Source of the DNA: Luteimonas sp. S4-F44
GTDB taxonomy: Bacteria > Pseudomonadota > Gammaproteobacteria > Xanthomonadales > Xanthomonadaceae
Direction of reading: 5' to 3'
Assembly (NCBI RefSeq): GCF_022637415.1
Contig: NZ_CP093340.1
Coordinates: 1-64,000 of the forward strand
Length of the DNA: 64,000 nucleotides
Shown: one piece after another, positions 1 through 7,765 of the stretch
How positions within the stretch are numbered: position 1 is the stretch's first letter
Layout: the number at the start of each line of letters is the position of its first letter
Program-made: the position numbers and the translations under genes
Notes under the pieces: generated by a model
Database searches by the model: none
What the model was told of the DNA's origin: nothing
What the model saw: the letters and a program-made list of their open reading frames with translations, nothing else

Positions 1-407
1 TTACGCTGAGACGCGAAGAAGCCGGTGCACCGTGGCGGATTGCCTCGGACATGGACAACTCGAATGCGCCGCTACGCGCACAAGGCTCGAATCCGCCCGC
101 ACCCCCGGCACAGCAACCCGCCGAGCCGTAAGTCCGCCCCCGCAACCGATCGCACTTACGTCACGTTGCCGGGCAATCGACCTGCGTGTCGGGACTGGCA
201 GGACGCGATCAATGCGCGCTGTGACATCTCGCCAGCAGCGGGTCTAAGAACACCCCTTCAGTGGGCATCATGCGATGTGTTCGAACCCGCTGATCAACGC
301 GGCGTGCAGGCTTCAGATCGCAGAAGTGGCCCTGAGCGCGTTGTGCCTGCTCAGGCTGGAACTCGCGCGGCGCTGCACGGGCACACGATGACACCAGGAA
401 CAACGAC
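1..407. other. non-coding or unrecognised leading segment
   Basis: I see no convincing gene here. Open frames exist on both strands, but their translations are low-complexity and arginine-rich and resemble no family. The base composition is less GC-rich than most of the window. A ribosome-binding-like AGGAACA lies just before the ATG at 408, so the right end is the leader of the next gene. The window boundary may cut a gene to the left. Confidence 0.4.
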
Positions 408-695
408 ATGCTGAAAGTGATCGCACAAGACTTCATCAAGCTCGAACACCTCGATGCCGTGGTCCCGCTGTATCGAGAGCTCGTCGAGAGAACAAGGCAG
501 GAGCCGCTGTGCATTTCGTACGATCTGTACGTCGATCAGAAGGACCCGGGGCACTTTGTCTTCATTGAGCATTGGCCGGACCGGGCCGCGCTGGATGCGC
601 ACTGCAACACCGAACATTTCCGGCGGCTGGTACCGCTGATCGACCAGCATCTGCGTGCGGCTGGCACTTATCTACTCATGGATGCGTTCGAGTAA
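408..695 (+). CDS. putative quinol monooxygenase (ABM-domain, YgiN-like)
   Basis: This 95-residue protein fits the antibiotic-biosynthesis monooxygenase (ABM) dimeric ferredoxin-like fold. The pattern of a strand, then LCISYDLYVDQ, then HFVFIEHWPDRAALDAH and HFRRL is typical of YgiN-like quinol monooxygenases of about 95-105 residues. These small cytoplasmic homodimers act on quinols or related aromatics without a metal or flavin cofactor. The substrate cannot be read from the sequence. The start at 408 follows an AGGAACA ribosome-binding-like stretch. No operon partner is evident: the next gene starts 176 bp downstream. Confidence 0.8.
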   Translation: MLKVIAQDFIKLEHLDAVVPLYRELVERTRQEPLCISYDLYVDQKDPGHFVFIEHWPDRAALDAHCNTEHFRRLVPLIDQHLRAAGTYLLMDAFE

Positions 696-871
696 TGCCG
701 TAGTCAGCGGTGTGATACGCAAGAACGGCCAGATGCTCGTGCAGGGCGTCCCGCGTTATAACGCCGGGGCTCGCATCTAGCGATACGCAGCGAGCACAGC
801 CATACTCGCGTGCAACCCGGTTGTGAGCTAAAAGGCAGTTTGGGCACACAGAAGACTGCGGAGGCAAGCGG

Positions 872-1222
872 ATGAAGGTCAATCGCATCGTCGCGAACAT
901 CCAAGCCACAGATCCCTCGCAGGCAGAGGCCTTTTATGGCGACGTGTTAGGTCTGAAGTTGGCCATGGATCACGGTTGGATCCGAACGTACACCAGTGAT
1001 GCGACAATGACGGCCCAGGTCAGCATCGCGTCTGAGGGCGGCTCCGGAACAGAGGTGCCCCATCTATCTGTAGAAGTCGATGACTTGGTAGAGGCGCTGC
1101 GTCGGGTCGAAAAGGCGGGCATCGCGGTCGAGTACGGGCCAGTCACGGAGCCGTGGGGCGTGAAGCGGTTCTACGTACGAGACCCAATGGGCAGGCTCAT
1201 CAACATTCTTCAGCACCTGTAG
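872..1222 (+). CDS. VOC family (glyoxalase/bleomycin-resistance fold) protein
   Basis: This 116-residue protein has the vicinal-oxygen-chelate fold. It opens with a strand ending in VANIQATDPSQAEAFYGDVLGL and closes with the typical WGVKRFYVRDPMGRLINILQHL. VOC proteins of this size are single-module enzymes or binding proteins such as glyoxalase-like, dioxygenase-like or drug-binding proteins. The substrate is not predictable here. GGAGG at 860-864 sits a suitable distance before the ATG at 872. The gene stands alone, with about 190 bp of unassigned DNA after it. Confidence 0.85.
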   Translation: MKVNRIVANIQATDPSQAEAFYGDVLGLKLAMDHGWIRTYTSDATMTAQVSIASEGGSGTEVPHLSVEVDDLVEALRRVEKAGIAVEYGPVTEPWGVKRFYVRDPMGRLINILQHL

Positions 1223-1410
1223 CCCGGTGCGCTCTCGTACTCGTCCAAACCGACGTCGCTTCACGGAACGGCTTAACTCATGCGTTGGGCCGGATGACCA
1301 GATCGCGAACGGCGGACAGACCAACCTCGGATGCCGAGGCGGCTGTTGAAGGATGTGTCGCTTGGCGGCGAGTCCAGATCAAACCACAGCTGCGCGATGA
1401 GAGTGCCGTC

Positions 1411-1910
1411 ATGTACTGGAAGAGCCTCGCTTGTGTTGCTGCGGTTTGTCTGTCGATCGCGTTGTCGGCAACGGGCTGTAGCCCGATCACGCCCGGGGCG
1501 CAGACTGCGATCTCAGCGTCTGGGGACGATCACGCGGCGCCCTTGTTCAGCGCTTCAAGATGGGCGCGCGACTTGAAAGCCTTGCCAACCAGGCAGCGGG
1601 CGCGACGACGACGTTTGCCACACTGGCGCAGCAGCATGGCGCCGCGAAGGTCAAGCAATTGGTGGCCGCCGAGATTTCGAAGCTGATCCCTGCCTACCAG
1701 GCACGGTGGGATCGTAATCTGGCGATGATCTATGCGAAGCACTTCACGCCAGAAGAGCTTCGTTCGCTTGCGACACAAGGGACGCGTTCGCCCCACGCCG
1801 CCAAGTTTCGCTCGACCCGGGCGGCCGTCGCGGCCGAGATGCAGGCGGTGTCGCGTCCACTTCTGCAGCAGTTGGTGACGCAAGCACTGCGCAATGTAGT
1901 TGGGCGATAG
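1411..1910 (+). pseudogene. exported DUF2059-like protein, frameshifted
   Basis: Two reading frames together make one plausible exported protein. The frame from the ATG at 1411 encodes a lipoprotein-like signal (hydrophobic core followed by LSATGC) and runs to about 1540. The next frame carries an alpha-helical segment (RFKMGARLESLANQAAG, then an AAEISKLIPAYQARWDRNLAMIYAKHFTPEEL region) ending at 1910. That C-terminal half resembles DUF2059-type periplasmic proteins, where the 'ARWDRN..IYAKHFTPEEL' pattern is common. A single-base insertion or deletion near 1535-1545 would restore one frame. This could be a real pseudogene or an assembly error. The functional role is unknown. Confidence 0.55.
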
Positions 1911-1974
1911 ACGCCGCGACTCTGCTTGTTCAATCAGCGCCGAATGGCGAACCCGGCTTTCTGCTCGACATCGA

Positions 1975-1995
1975 AACCGGGGTCAGAGTGCGATT
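1975..1995 (+). repeat. 21-bp dispersed repeat, copy 1
   Basis: This 21-bp stretch begins AACCGGGGTCAG and ends ATT. It recurs at 3433-3453 in the same orientation with 19 of 21 identical positions. The core GGGGTCAG-GTGC resembles flanks of REP-associated (RAYT) elements in gammaproteobacteria, but that link is from memory and inference. The copy lies upstream of the SDR gene. Confidence 0.55.
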
Positions 1996-2113
1996 TCGTG
2001 TACGGCATCGCTATGCGCGTGCGCTGCCGTCCAAATGTCGTGTCCGAACATGGCGAGCGCAGCTTCCATTCGACGCCCATGCTCCACGCTCCTTCGAGAC
2101 GGTGGAGACACGC

Positions 2114-2878
2114 ATGCAACGCTTGCACGGCAAGGTCGCGCTCATCACCGGCGCCAGTTCCGGCATCGGCCAGTCCGCGGCGCATCTGTTCGCGCGCGAG
2201 GGCGCCTGTGTGGTGCTGGGGGCACGCCGCGATGCGCGGCTGCGGGCGATTGCGACGCAGATCATCGACGCCGGCGGTCAGGCCGCGTGGCTGGCCGGCG
2301 ATGTGCGTGAGGAAGCCTATGCCCAAGCGCTGGTCGCGCTGGCGACTTCGCGCTTCGGCGGTCTCGACATCGCGTTCAACAACGCCGGCACGCTGGGAGC
2401 GCTGGTTCCGACCCCGCAGCTTGAGGCACAGGCCTGGCACGAGGCGCTCGACATCAATCTCAGTGGCGCCTTCTTCGGTGCCAAGCACCAGATTCCGGCG
2501 ATGCTGGCGCGCGGGGGTGGGTCGCTGATCTTCACTTCCACCTTCGTCGGCCACACCGTTGGCTTCCCCTGTACCGCTGCGTATGCCGCCAGCAAGGCCG
2601 GCCTGATCGGTTTGACCCGGGCGCTGGCCGCGGAGTTCGGTCCGCAGGCGATCCGGGTCAATGCATTGCTGCCCGGCGGTACCCACACGCCGATGGCCGA
2701 GGAGATGAACGGCACACCGGAGGCATTGGCCCAAGTCGCGCGGTTGCATGCACTCAAACGGATTGCGCAGCCCGAGGAGCTTGCACGCGCTGCGCTGTTC
2801 CTGGCTTCGGACGAGGCCGCGTTCATGACCGGCAGCGCGATGCTGGTCGATGGCGGCGTATCGATCAATCGCAGTTGA
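2114..2878 (+). CDS. SDR family NAD(P)-dependent oxidoreductase
   Basis: This 254-residue classical short-chain dehydrogenase/reductase has the TGASSGIG cofactor-binding loop near residues 12-19, the NNAG motif, a catalytic serine in the strand before the YAASK motif, and a C-terminal SAMLVDGGVSI typical of the family. It reduces or oxidises an alcohol/ketone pair with NAD(P)(H) in the cytoplasm. The substrate is not identifiable. The start at 2114 (MQRLHGKVALITG) matches family length; the frame is open further upstream, but that extension is basic and unlike SDRs. The gene lies between the two copies of the 21-bp repeat. Confidence 0.88.
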   Translation: MQRLHGKVALITGASSGIGQSAAHLFAREGACVVLGARRDARLRAIATQIIDAGGQAAWLAGDVREEAYAQALVALATSRFGGLDIAFNNAGTLGALVPTPQLEAQAWHEALDINLSGAFFGAKHQIPAMLARGGGSLIFTSTFVGHTVGFPCTAAYAASKAGLIGLTRALAAEFGPQAIRVNALLPGGTHTPMAEEMNGTPEALAQVARLHALKRIAQPEELARAALFLASDEAAFMTGSAMLVDGGVSINRS

Positions 2879-3045
2879 ACCCAGAGGCATGGCGCACACG
2901 TCCGACACGGCAATGCCATGGGTATATGTGTCGCGCTCGACATCGTACTGTGTCGCGAGTGCGCGCCCGGCGGTCGTCAAACCAAGCGCGCTTGGCTAGG
3001 CCTAAGATGGACAGATCTGTCTGCACATCGAAGGTGACATCGCGC

Positions 3046-3432
3046 ATGCGCAAGCTCGAGAGTGAAGCGGTCTACCGCGATTACATCGCCTGCCTCAATG
3101 GCCGGGATTGGGATCGGCTTGGACAGTTCGTCCATGACGCTGTCCGCCATAACGGCAGGCCGCTCGGGCTCGATGGCTATCGCGCGATGCTCGAAGACGA
3201 TCATGCGCAAATTCCGGACCTGCACTTCGAGATCGAGATGCTGATCGCCGATTCGCAGCAGGTGGCATGCAGGCTCCGGTTCGACGTCACGCCACGCGGC
3301 ACGTTCCTGGGTCTGCCGGTGAACGGCCGCCGGGTCACGTTCTGCGAGCACGCGCTGTATGCGTTCCGGGACCGGAAGATCGACGAGGTCTGGTCGATCA
3401 TCGACAAGGCCGCAATCGAAGCCCAGCTCTAG
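3046..3432 (+). CDS. SnoaL-like / ester cyclase family protein (NTF2 fold)
   Basis: This 128-residue protein has the NTF2-like fold of SnoaL polyketide-cyclase relatives. It starts with a helix containing YRDYIACLNGRDWDRLGQFVHD. The patterns that follow are typical: HNGRPLGLDGYRAMLEDDH, then the strand pair around ATCRLRFDVTPRGTFLGLPVNGRRVTFCEHALYAF, then KIDEVWSIIDKAAIEAQL. Most members are small cytoplasmic proteins of unknown substrate. An alternative ATG at 3007 would add 13 residues. It ends directly against repeat copy 2 at 3433. Confidence 0.75.
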   Translation: MRKLESEAVYRDYIACLNGRDWDRLGQFVHDAVRHNGRPLGLDGYRAMLEDDHAQIPDLHFEIEMLIADSQQVACRLRFDVTPRGTFLGLPVNGRRVTFCEHALYAFRDRKIDEVWSIIDKAAIEAQL

Positions 3433-3453
3433 AACCGGGGTCAGCGTGCCATT
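3433..3453 (+). repeat. 21-bp dispersed repeat, copy 2
   Basis: This is the second copy of the 21-bp repeat at 1975-1995, differing at two positions. It abuts the stop codon of the SnoaL-like gene. Together the copies bracket about 1.4 kb containing two genes. Confidence 0.55.
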
Positions 3454-3491
3454 GTTGGGGGCGCCCGCGTTCGTGCGCGCGGGCGACCGCT

Positions 3492-4418
3492 TCAATCTGT
3501 CGTGGCGGCGTGTCCCATCTGGGCCACGCGCATCACCGTGTCACGCAACCAGGTGTGCGCGGGATCGCTTTCCCGGCGTTGATGCCAGATCAGGTCGAAG
3601 TCGAACGGGGCGATCGCCAGCGGCGGCGCGAAGATGCGCATGCGCGGGTCGGTGACGACCGAATCGAGGTTGCGTCGGGCGACGGTCAGTATCAGATCGG
3701 TGCCGGCGATCAGGTCGTTGGCGACGCCCCAGTGCGGCAGGGTCATCGCGACCCGCCTGTGCAGGCCGTCGCGTGCGAGGGCACGGTCGATCTCGTTGTC
3801 GCTCTCCGCGCGCAGCGCGACGAGGACATGCGGACGCGCCAGCCAGGCCTCGCGATCGAGTGCGCCGCGTGCCGGCAATGTCGACGCGTCAGCCAGGCAG
3901 GCGAAGTCTTCGACGAAAAGCGTGTGCGCGCGCACCGCGTCCGGGTGACGACCGGGAAACACCCCCAGTGCCATCTCGATCTCGCCGTCGATGACGTCGG
4001 CCAGCATCGATTCGCGGCTGGCCTGGCTGACGACAAGGTCGATCCCCGGTGACAGGGTGCGCAGCGTGCGCACCAGTCCCGGCAGCAGCACGCGGGCGCC
4101 GTAGTCCGACATGGCCATGCGGAAGGTCCGCTGCGCGGAGGCGGGGTCGAACTCAGGCGGGTCGAGCAGCGCGCCCAGTTGCTCGAGCGCCTCGGTCAGC
4201 GGCGGCATCAAGGCGCTCGCCCGCGCGGTGAGTTCGAGCTTGCCGGCGCGCCGGACCAGCAGGGGGTCATCGAACAGCCGGCGCAGATGCGCCAATGCGT
4301 GGCTCACCGCCGGCTGGCTTCTGTGCAGGCGCAACGCCGCGCGGGAGATGTGCCGCTCCGACAGCAGCGCATGCAGGGTAACCAGCAGGTTGAGATCCAT
4401 GCGCCTGAGATTATTCAT
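3492..4418 (-). CDS. LysR-family transcriptional regulator
   Basis: This 308-residue protein has an N-terminal LysR winged helix (MDLNLLVTLHALLSERHISRAA, then RSQPAVSHALAHLRRLFDDPLLVR). A substrate-binding domain follows, with 'RTFRMAMSDYGARVLLPGL' at the domain start. The start is set at MNNLRRMDLNLL, whose ATG lies at 4416-4418, because the longer upstream extension does not look like LysR. It is divergent from the DMT transporter at 4510, with 91 bp between them holding LysR-type palindromes. The usual inference is that it controls the transporter and itself. The effector is unknown. Confidence 0.9.
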   Translation of the reverse strand: MNNLRRMDLNLLVTLHALLSERHISRAALRLHRSQPAVSHALAHLRRLFDDPLLVRRAGKLELTARASALMPPLTEALEQLGALLDPPEFDPASAQRTFRMAMSDYGARVLLPGLVRTLRTLSPGIDLVVSQASRESMLADVIDGEIEMALGVFPGRHPDAVRAHTLFVEDFACLADASTLPARGALDREAWLARPHVLVALRAESDNEIDRALARDGLHRRVAMTLPHWGVANDLIAGTDLILTVARRNLDSVVTDPRMRIFAPPLAIAPFDFDLIWHQRRESDPAHTWLRDTVMRVAQMGHAATTD

Positions 4419-4430
4419 AGAGCGAATAAT
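4410..4430. promoter_or_regulatory. LysR-type operator overlapping the regulator's start codon
   Basis: A perfect inverted repeat, ATTATTC-N7-GAATAAT, occupies 4410-4430. It satisfies the T-N11-A pattern of LysR binding boxes and covers the start codon of the LysR gene (4416-4418). A second pair of TTCGAA palindromes sits at 4443-4448 and 4455-4460, spaced by 6 bp. Together they suggest a regulatory site for the divergent exporter with autorepression. This is read from sequence only. Confidence 0.6.
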
Positions 4431-4509
4431 GGAAGGTCGAAGTTCGAATTTCCATTCGAAATCCTGATTCGTAGAGTGGATTGCCTCCCCTACGACTTGG
4501 AGCGAACCC

Positions 4510-4986
4510 ATGTCTTCTCCGCTTTCCTACGCTGGCGCCGGCCTGGCGCTGGCCGCTGTGGTCGCCGGTGCGCTGGTGCCGTTCCAGGCCGGCAGCAACG
4601 CGGCGCTGGGGCGCGCGCTCGGCCACCCGCTGTGGGCGACCGTGGCCTCGCTGCTGGTCAGCCTGCTGGTCGTGCTGCCGGTCATCGTGGCCATGCGGGC
4701 GCCGTCGCCATCGCTCGGCCAGGCGGGTGCGTTGCCGATTTGGGCCTGGTTGGGCGGTGTCGCCGGCGTGATCTACATCTCCTCGGCGCTGATGCTGACC
4801 CCGCGCCTGGGGGCGACCAGCTTCATTGTCTGTGTCGTCGCTGGACAGATGCTCACGTCCCTGCTGATCGATCACTTCGGGCTCATGGGCTTGCCGGTGA
4901 AGGCGGCGACCCTGGGCCGCATCGGCGGCGTGCTGACGATCCTCGCTGGCATGGTGATGGTGCAGTGGTCGTCCACGGTGCGTTAG
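4510..4986 (+). CDS. DMT-family transporter, YdcZ/DUF606 type
   Basis: This 158-residue integral membrane protein has about five hydrophobic segments. It resembles the YdcZ (DUF606) branch of the drug/metabolite transporter superfamily: an early ALVPFQAGSNAALGRALGHPLWAT, then AWLGGVAGVIYISSALMLTPRLGAT. Members are about 140-155 residues and often occur in pairs or as half-size exporters; here only one is present. It is divergent from the LysR gene at 3492-4418 and probably regulated by it. The substrate is unknown. Confidence 0.85.
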   Translation: MSSPLSYAGAGLALAAVVAGALVPFQAGSNAALGRALGHPLWATVASLLVSLLVVLPVIVAMRAPSPSLGQAGALPIWAWLGGVAGVIYISSALMLTPRLGATSFIVCVVAGQMLTSLLIDHFGLMGLPVKAATLGRIGGVLTILAGMVMVQWSSTVR

Positions 4987-5077
4987 GGCGGCACGCAGGG
5001 CGCTCCATCGGATGTCGCCCTGTCCCGACAGCGTGCGGAGATGGTCGGCGCTGCGTGCGCGATGCCATCATCGCGGC

Positions 5078-5812
5078 ATGTCGCCTGACCCCGAGCCGCC
5101 AGCGTCGGCCTATGCAGAAGTGCCGCCGCCGGTGGCCTTGCGCGACTGCGTCAGGCGTGTCTGGCGCTACCAGTCCGGCGCCGCGCCTGCCGCACCGTTG
5201 GTCTTGCCGGACGGGTGCGCCGATCTGATCTGGGATGGCGTCCGACTGTTCGTCGCCGGTCCCGACCAGCAGGCCATGCCCGCCCAACTCGCGCCGGGCG
5301 CCGCACTCACCGGTCTGCGCCTGGCGCCCGGCGTGGCCCATCGCCTGCTCGGCACCCCGATGCACGCGCTCGCCGATCAGCGCATCGCCGCCGATGCCGT
5401 GATCGGGCCGCGCGCAGGCGCGCTGGAACGTCGCCTGGTAGACGGCGCCGATCCGGCCCGGACCTTGCTCGCGGCGGTGGCTGATCGCGGGGTACAGCCC
5501 GATCCGCGCATGGCGTGGTTGTTCGCACAGCTGAGCGGGCCGGATGCGCCGCGTCTCCCCGAGCTGGCACGGCAACTGGGCCTCAGCGAGCGGAGCCTGC
5601 ACCGCCACTGCCTGCAGGTGTTCGGCTACGGGCCCAAGGTGCTGGACCGCGTGCTGCGCCTGCAGCGGTGGCTGCGTCTGGCGTCAGACGCGATGACGTT
5701 GACACGGGCCGCGCTCGATGCCGGCTATGCCGATGCGACCCATCTGGCGCACGACGTGCGGCGCCTGACCGGGCTGACGCCGACGTCGTTGCTACGCGAT
5801 CACGGCCATTGA
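5078..5812 (+). CDS. AraC-family transcriptional regulator
   Basis: This 244-residue protein has an N-terminal sensing region (RRVWRYQSG, then LVLPDGCADLIWDG) typical of DUF6597-type AraC proteins. Its C-terminal AraC double helix-turn-helix begins near LARQLGLSERSLHRHCLQVFGYGPK and continues through DAGYADATHLAHDVRRLTGLTP. The start at 5078 is preferred because the 22 residues upstream are basic and low in content. The protein would be a DNA-binding regulator with an unknown ligand. The VOC gene 97 bp downstream on the same strand may be its target, but no operator was recognised. Confidence 0.85.
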   Translation: MSPDPEPPASAYAEVPPPVALRDCVRRVWRYQSGAAPAAPLVLPDGCADLIWDGVRLFVAGPDQQAMPAQLAPGAALTGLRLAPGVAHRLLGTPMHALADQRIAADAVIGPRAGALERRLVDGADPARTLLAAVADRGVQPDPRMAWLFAQLSGPDAPRLPELARQLGLSERSLHRHCLQVFGYGPKVLDRVLRLQRWLRLASDAMTLTRAALDAGYADATHLAHDVRRLTGLTPTSLLRDHGH

Positions 5813-5909
5813 GCCTGCGCAGCCACCGCACGGCCGGCTGTCCGATTCTTGCAAGCCGCCGGGGTCGCGGCGCCCGACAATGCCCGCTCCCCGACTGCCA
5901 GGATTCGCC

Positions 5910-6260
5910 ATGACCCGCTCCGACGCGCATCACCGCATCGACTATCTCGAGTACGCCGTGGCCTCCATCGAGGCGTCGCGGCGCTTCTATGGCGAGGCCT
6001 TCGGCTGGACGTTCCAGGATTACGGCCCGGACTACTGCGAGTTCCGCGACGGCCGCCTGACCGGCGGCTTCTTCCACGGCACGCCGACGCCCGGCGGGGC
6101 GCTCGTGGTGCTGGGGTCCGATGATCTCGTTGCCAGCGAGGCCGCGGTGCTGCGCGCGGGCGGCCGCATCGTCCGGCCGGCGTTCGATTTCCCGGGTGGG
6201 CGGCGGTTCCATTTCGCCGATCCCGACGGTTACGAGCTCGCGGTCTGGTCGCAGGCGTGA
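5910..6260 (+). CDS. VOC family protein
   Basis: This 116-residue vicinal-oxygen-chelate protein carries IDYLEYAVASIEASRRFYGEAFGW at the start and RRFHFADPDGYELAVWSQ at the end. This is the CFP-30/YDL-like single-module VOC pattern. The start at 5910 (MTRSDAHHRIDYLEY) is preferred over 5880, which would add ten residues. It follows the AraC-type regulator, and a 26-bp perfect palindrome lies directly after its stop codon. The substrate cannot be assigned. Confidence 0.85.
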   Translation: MTRSDAHHRIDYLEYAVASIEASRRFYGEAFGWTFQDYGPDYCEFRDGRLTGGFFHGTPTPGGALVVLGSDDLVASEAAVLRAGGRIVRPAFDFPGGRRFHFADPDGYELAVWSQA

Positions 6261-6266
6261 AGCTGC

Positions 6267-6292
6267 CGCCGCGTCGTTGCAACGACGCGGCG
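6267..6292. terminator. 26-bp perfect palindrome, likely bidirectional terminator
   Basis: Two 13-bp arms without a spacer form a perfect palindrome just after the VOC stop codon. It lies between two convergent genes, so a transcription-terminating hairpin is the simplest reading. No T-tract follows on either strand, so an alternative is a dyad protein-binding site. Confidence 0.5.
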
Positions 6293-6408
6293 AGAGGGCA
6301 TCCATCGCGCGTGGTGATGCACGCGCCGATCTGGCCGATGCCCACCGGCGGATCTGCGCGGCCTGCCGATGGCTGGCCGCGCGTACCGGCGACTGCGCGA
6401 CGGACTGC

Positions 6409-7037
6409 TCAGAGAAACGCGAGGATCATATGGCCGGCCAGGAACGCCAGGAAGCCGATGAGCACGTAGGCAGCCATGAACGAGAACACCCAGTCCTGAC
6501 GTAGCTGCAGGCGCAACGTCTCCTCCGGCGGCAGCGTGCCCGCCTCCAGGCGCTTGCGATCGCCGCGCAGCAACAGCATCGCCAGCACCAGGCTGATCGT
6601 CATCGGCACGTAGACCACCACCAGCGTAGCGAGGCTGGAGAACGAACTGCGCCCGGCACTGAAGCGCGCGAGAAACGTGTTCAGGACTTCGTGATGCCCC
6701 AAGGGCGCATAGGCGGCCAGCAACGACGCGATGCCGACCGCGTAGAGCGCGACGTACCCCGCACGTTGCCGACCGGTCGTGCCGGCACGCGGCACGGCCG
6801 GGCTAGCGACGCCGATCACCGGCACCGGCGCACCGGGGCGCAACTCGCCTGCTGCGGTCTTGCGACTGACCTCCCAGAACCCAGGCCGGTCAGCATCATG
6901 TTGACGATGGCGTCGGCCGAGACCTTGGCGGTGCTGTAGATGTTGACGGCGTAGACCAGGCCGATCCATGCCAGCAGCAACGCGGCCACCAGCGCCCCGG
7001 CCAAGAGGTAGATGCCGAGCTGACGTGCGAGCTTCAT
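6409..7037 (-). pseudogene. four-helix inner-membrane protein with a frameshift
   Basis: Two frames join into one membrane protein. It starts at 7037 (MKLARQLGIYLLAGALVAALLLAW, a first membrane helix) and runs to about 6888 (NMMLTGLG). It continues in another frame from FWEVSRKTAAGEL to the stop at 6409, with three more membrane helices (YVALYAVGIASLLAAY, TLVVVYVPMTISLVLAMLLL, FSFMAAYVLIGFLAFLAGHMI). One missing G in the GGGTTCTGG stretch of the coding strand near 6885 would explain the break. The remaining protein has no other defect, so assembly error or a very recent mutation is likely. No function was recognised. Confidence 0.6.
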
Positions 7038-7369
7038 GGGCACGGTCTGGCGATGGCGGAGGTGCCTGCAGGCATCGGCATCGTAGCGGGCGACGAGGCC
7101 TGCAGGAACCGGGGAAACAGGAGGGACGGCAGGTCGCATGGCCGATGCCGGGTGCGGCGATGTGGCGCACAATGCCGCTCTCTCCCTGTCGGGCGATGTC
7201 TCATGGCGCTGCCGTCTCTGTGTTCCTCGATTCTGCGCAATCTCGGCGATGTCCCGCTCGTCAGCGCGACCGCGCTGCTGTGGAATCGCCACGACCGCGG
7301 GCGTGCATCCGAGCGGTGCATGCGCGCATCCGGCCACACCGCCACCGGCTGCCGCGAGGGGCTGCAGCC
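7038..7369. other. intergenic region between divergent genes
   Basis: About 330 bp separates the frameshifted membrane protein (-) from the GFA gene (+). Open frames here are short and basic and match no family. It presumably holds the two divergent promoters, but I see no clear -35/-10 pair or operator. Confidence 0.4.
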
Positions 7370-7765
7370 ATGACCGGCCTGCCTGGCGGCAAGCGCACGG
7401 TCGTGGGCACCTGCCACTGCAAGGCCGTCGCGTTCGAGGTCGACCTGATCGACGGCTTCGAGAACATCCGTCGCTGCAACTGCTCCTTGTGCAGCCGCAA
7501 GGGCGCGATCATGGCCGGCGCGACGCTGGACCGGTTGCGCGTGATCCGCGGCGCGGATGTGCTGACGCTGTACCAGTGGAACACGAAGATCGCCAAGCAC
7601 TGGTTCTGCAGCGTCTGCGGCATCTATACCCATCACCAGCGCCGCAGCGTGCCGACCGAGTACGGCTTCAACCTGGCATGCATCGAGGGCATCGATCTCG
7701 ACGCGATCGATGAAATCGGCCGAAGCAACGGTGCCGCGCAGAGCCTGGTCGGCGATAGCGCATGA
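7370..7765 (+). CDS. GFA (glutathione-dependent formaldehyde-activating) family protein
   Basis: This 131-residue protein has the GFA/CENP-V zinc fold: CHCKAVAFEV, then CNCSLCSRKGAIM, then FCSVCGIYTHHQRR supply the conserved cysteines for two zinc sites. Some members bind S-hydroxymethyl-glutathione, but most have unproven activities. The start is the ATG at 7370; the frame is open far upstream with no matching sequence. Its TGA overlaps the ATG of the next gene (ATGA at 7762-7765), so the two are translationally coupled, an unusual pairing with a secreted protease. Confidence 0.85.
   Translation: MTGLPGGKRTVVGTCHCKAVAFEVDLIDGFENIRRCNCSLCSRKGAIMAGATLDRLRVIRGADVLTLYQWNTKIAKHWFCSVCGIYTHHQRRSVPTEYGFNLACIEGIDLDAIDEIGRSNGAAQSLVGDSA

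Noticed and set aside
7053..7373. 106-residue frame between the membrane protein and the GFA gene
   Set aside because: No ribosome-binding site, odd composition and no family; I treat the area as a divergent spacer.
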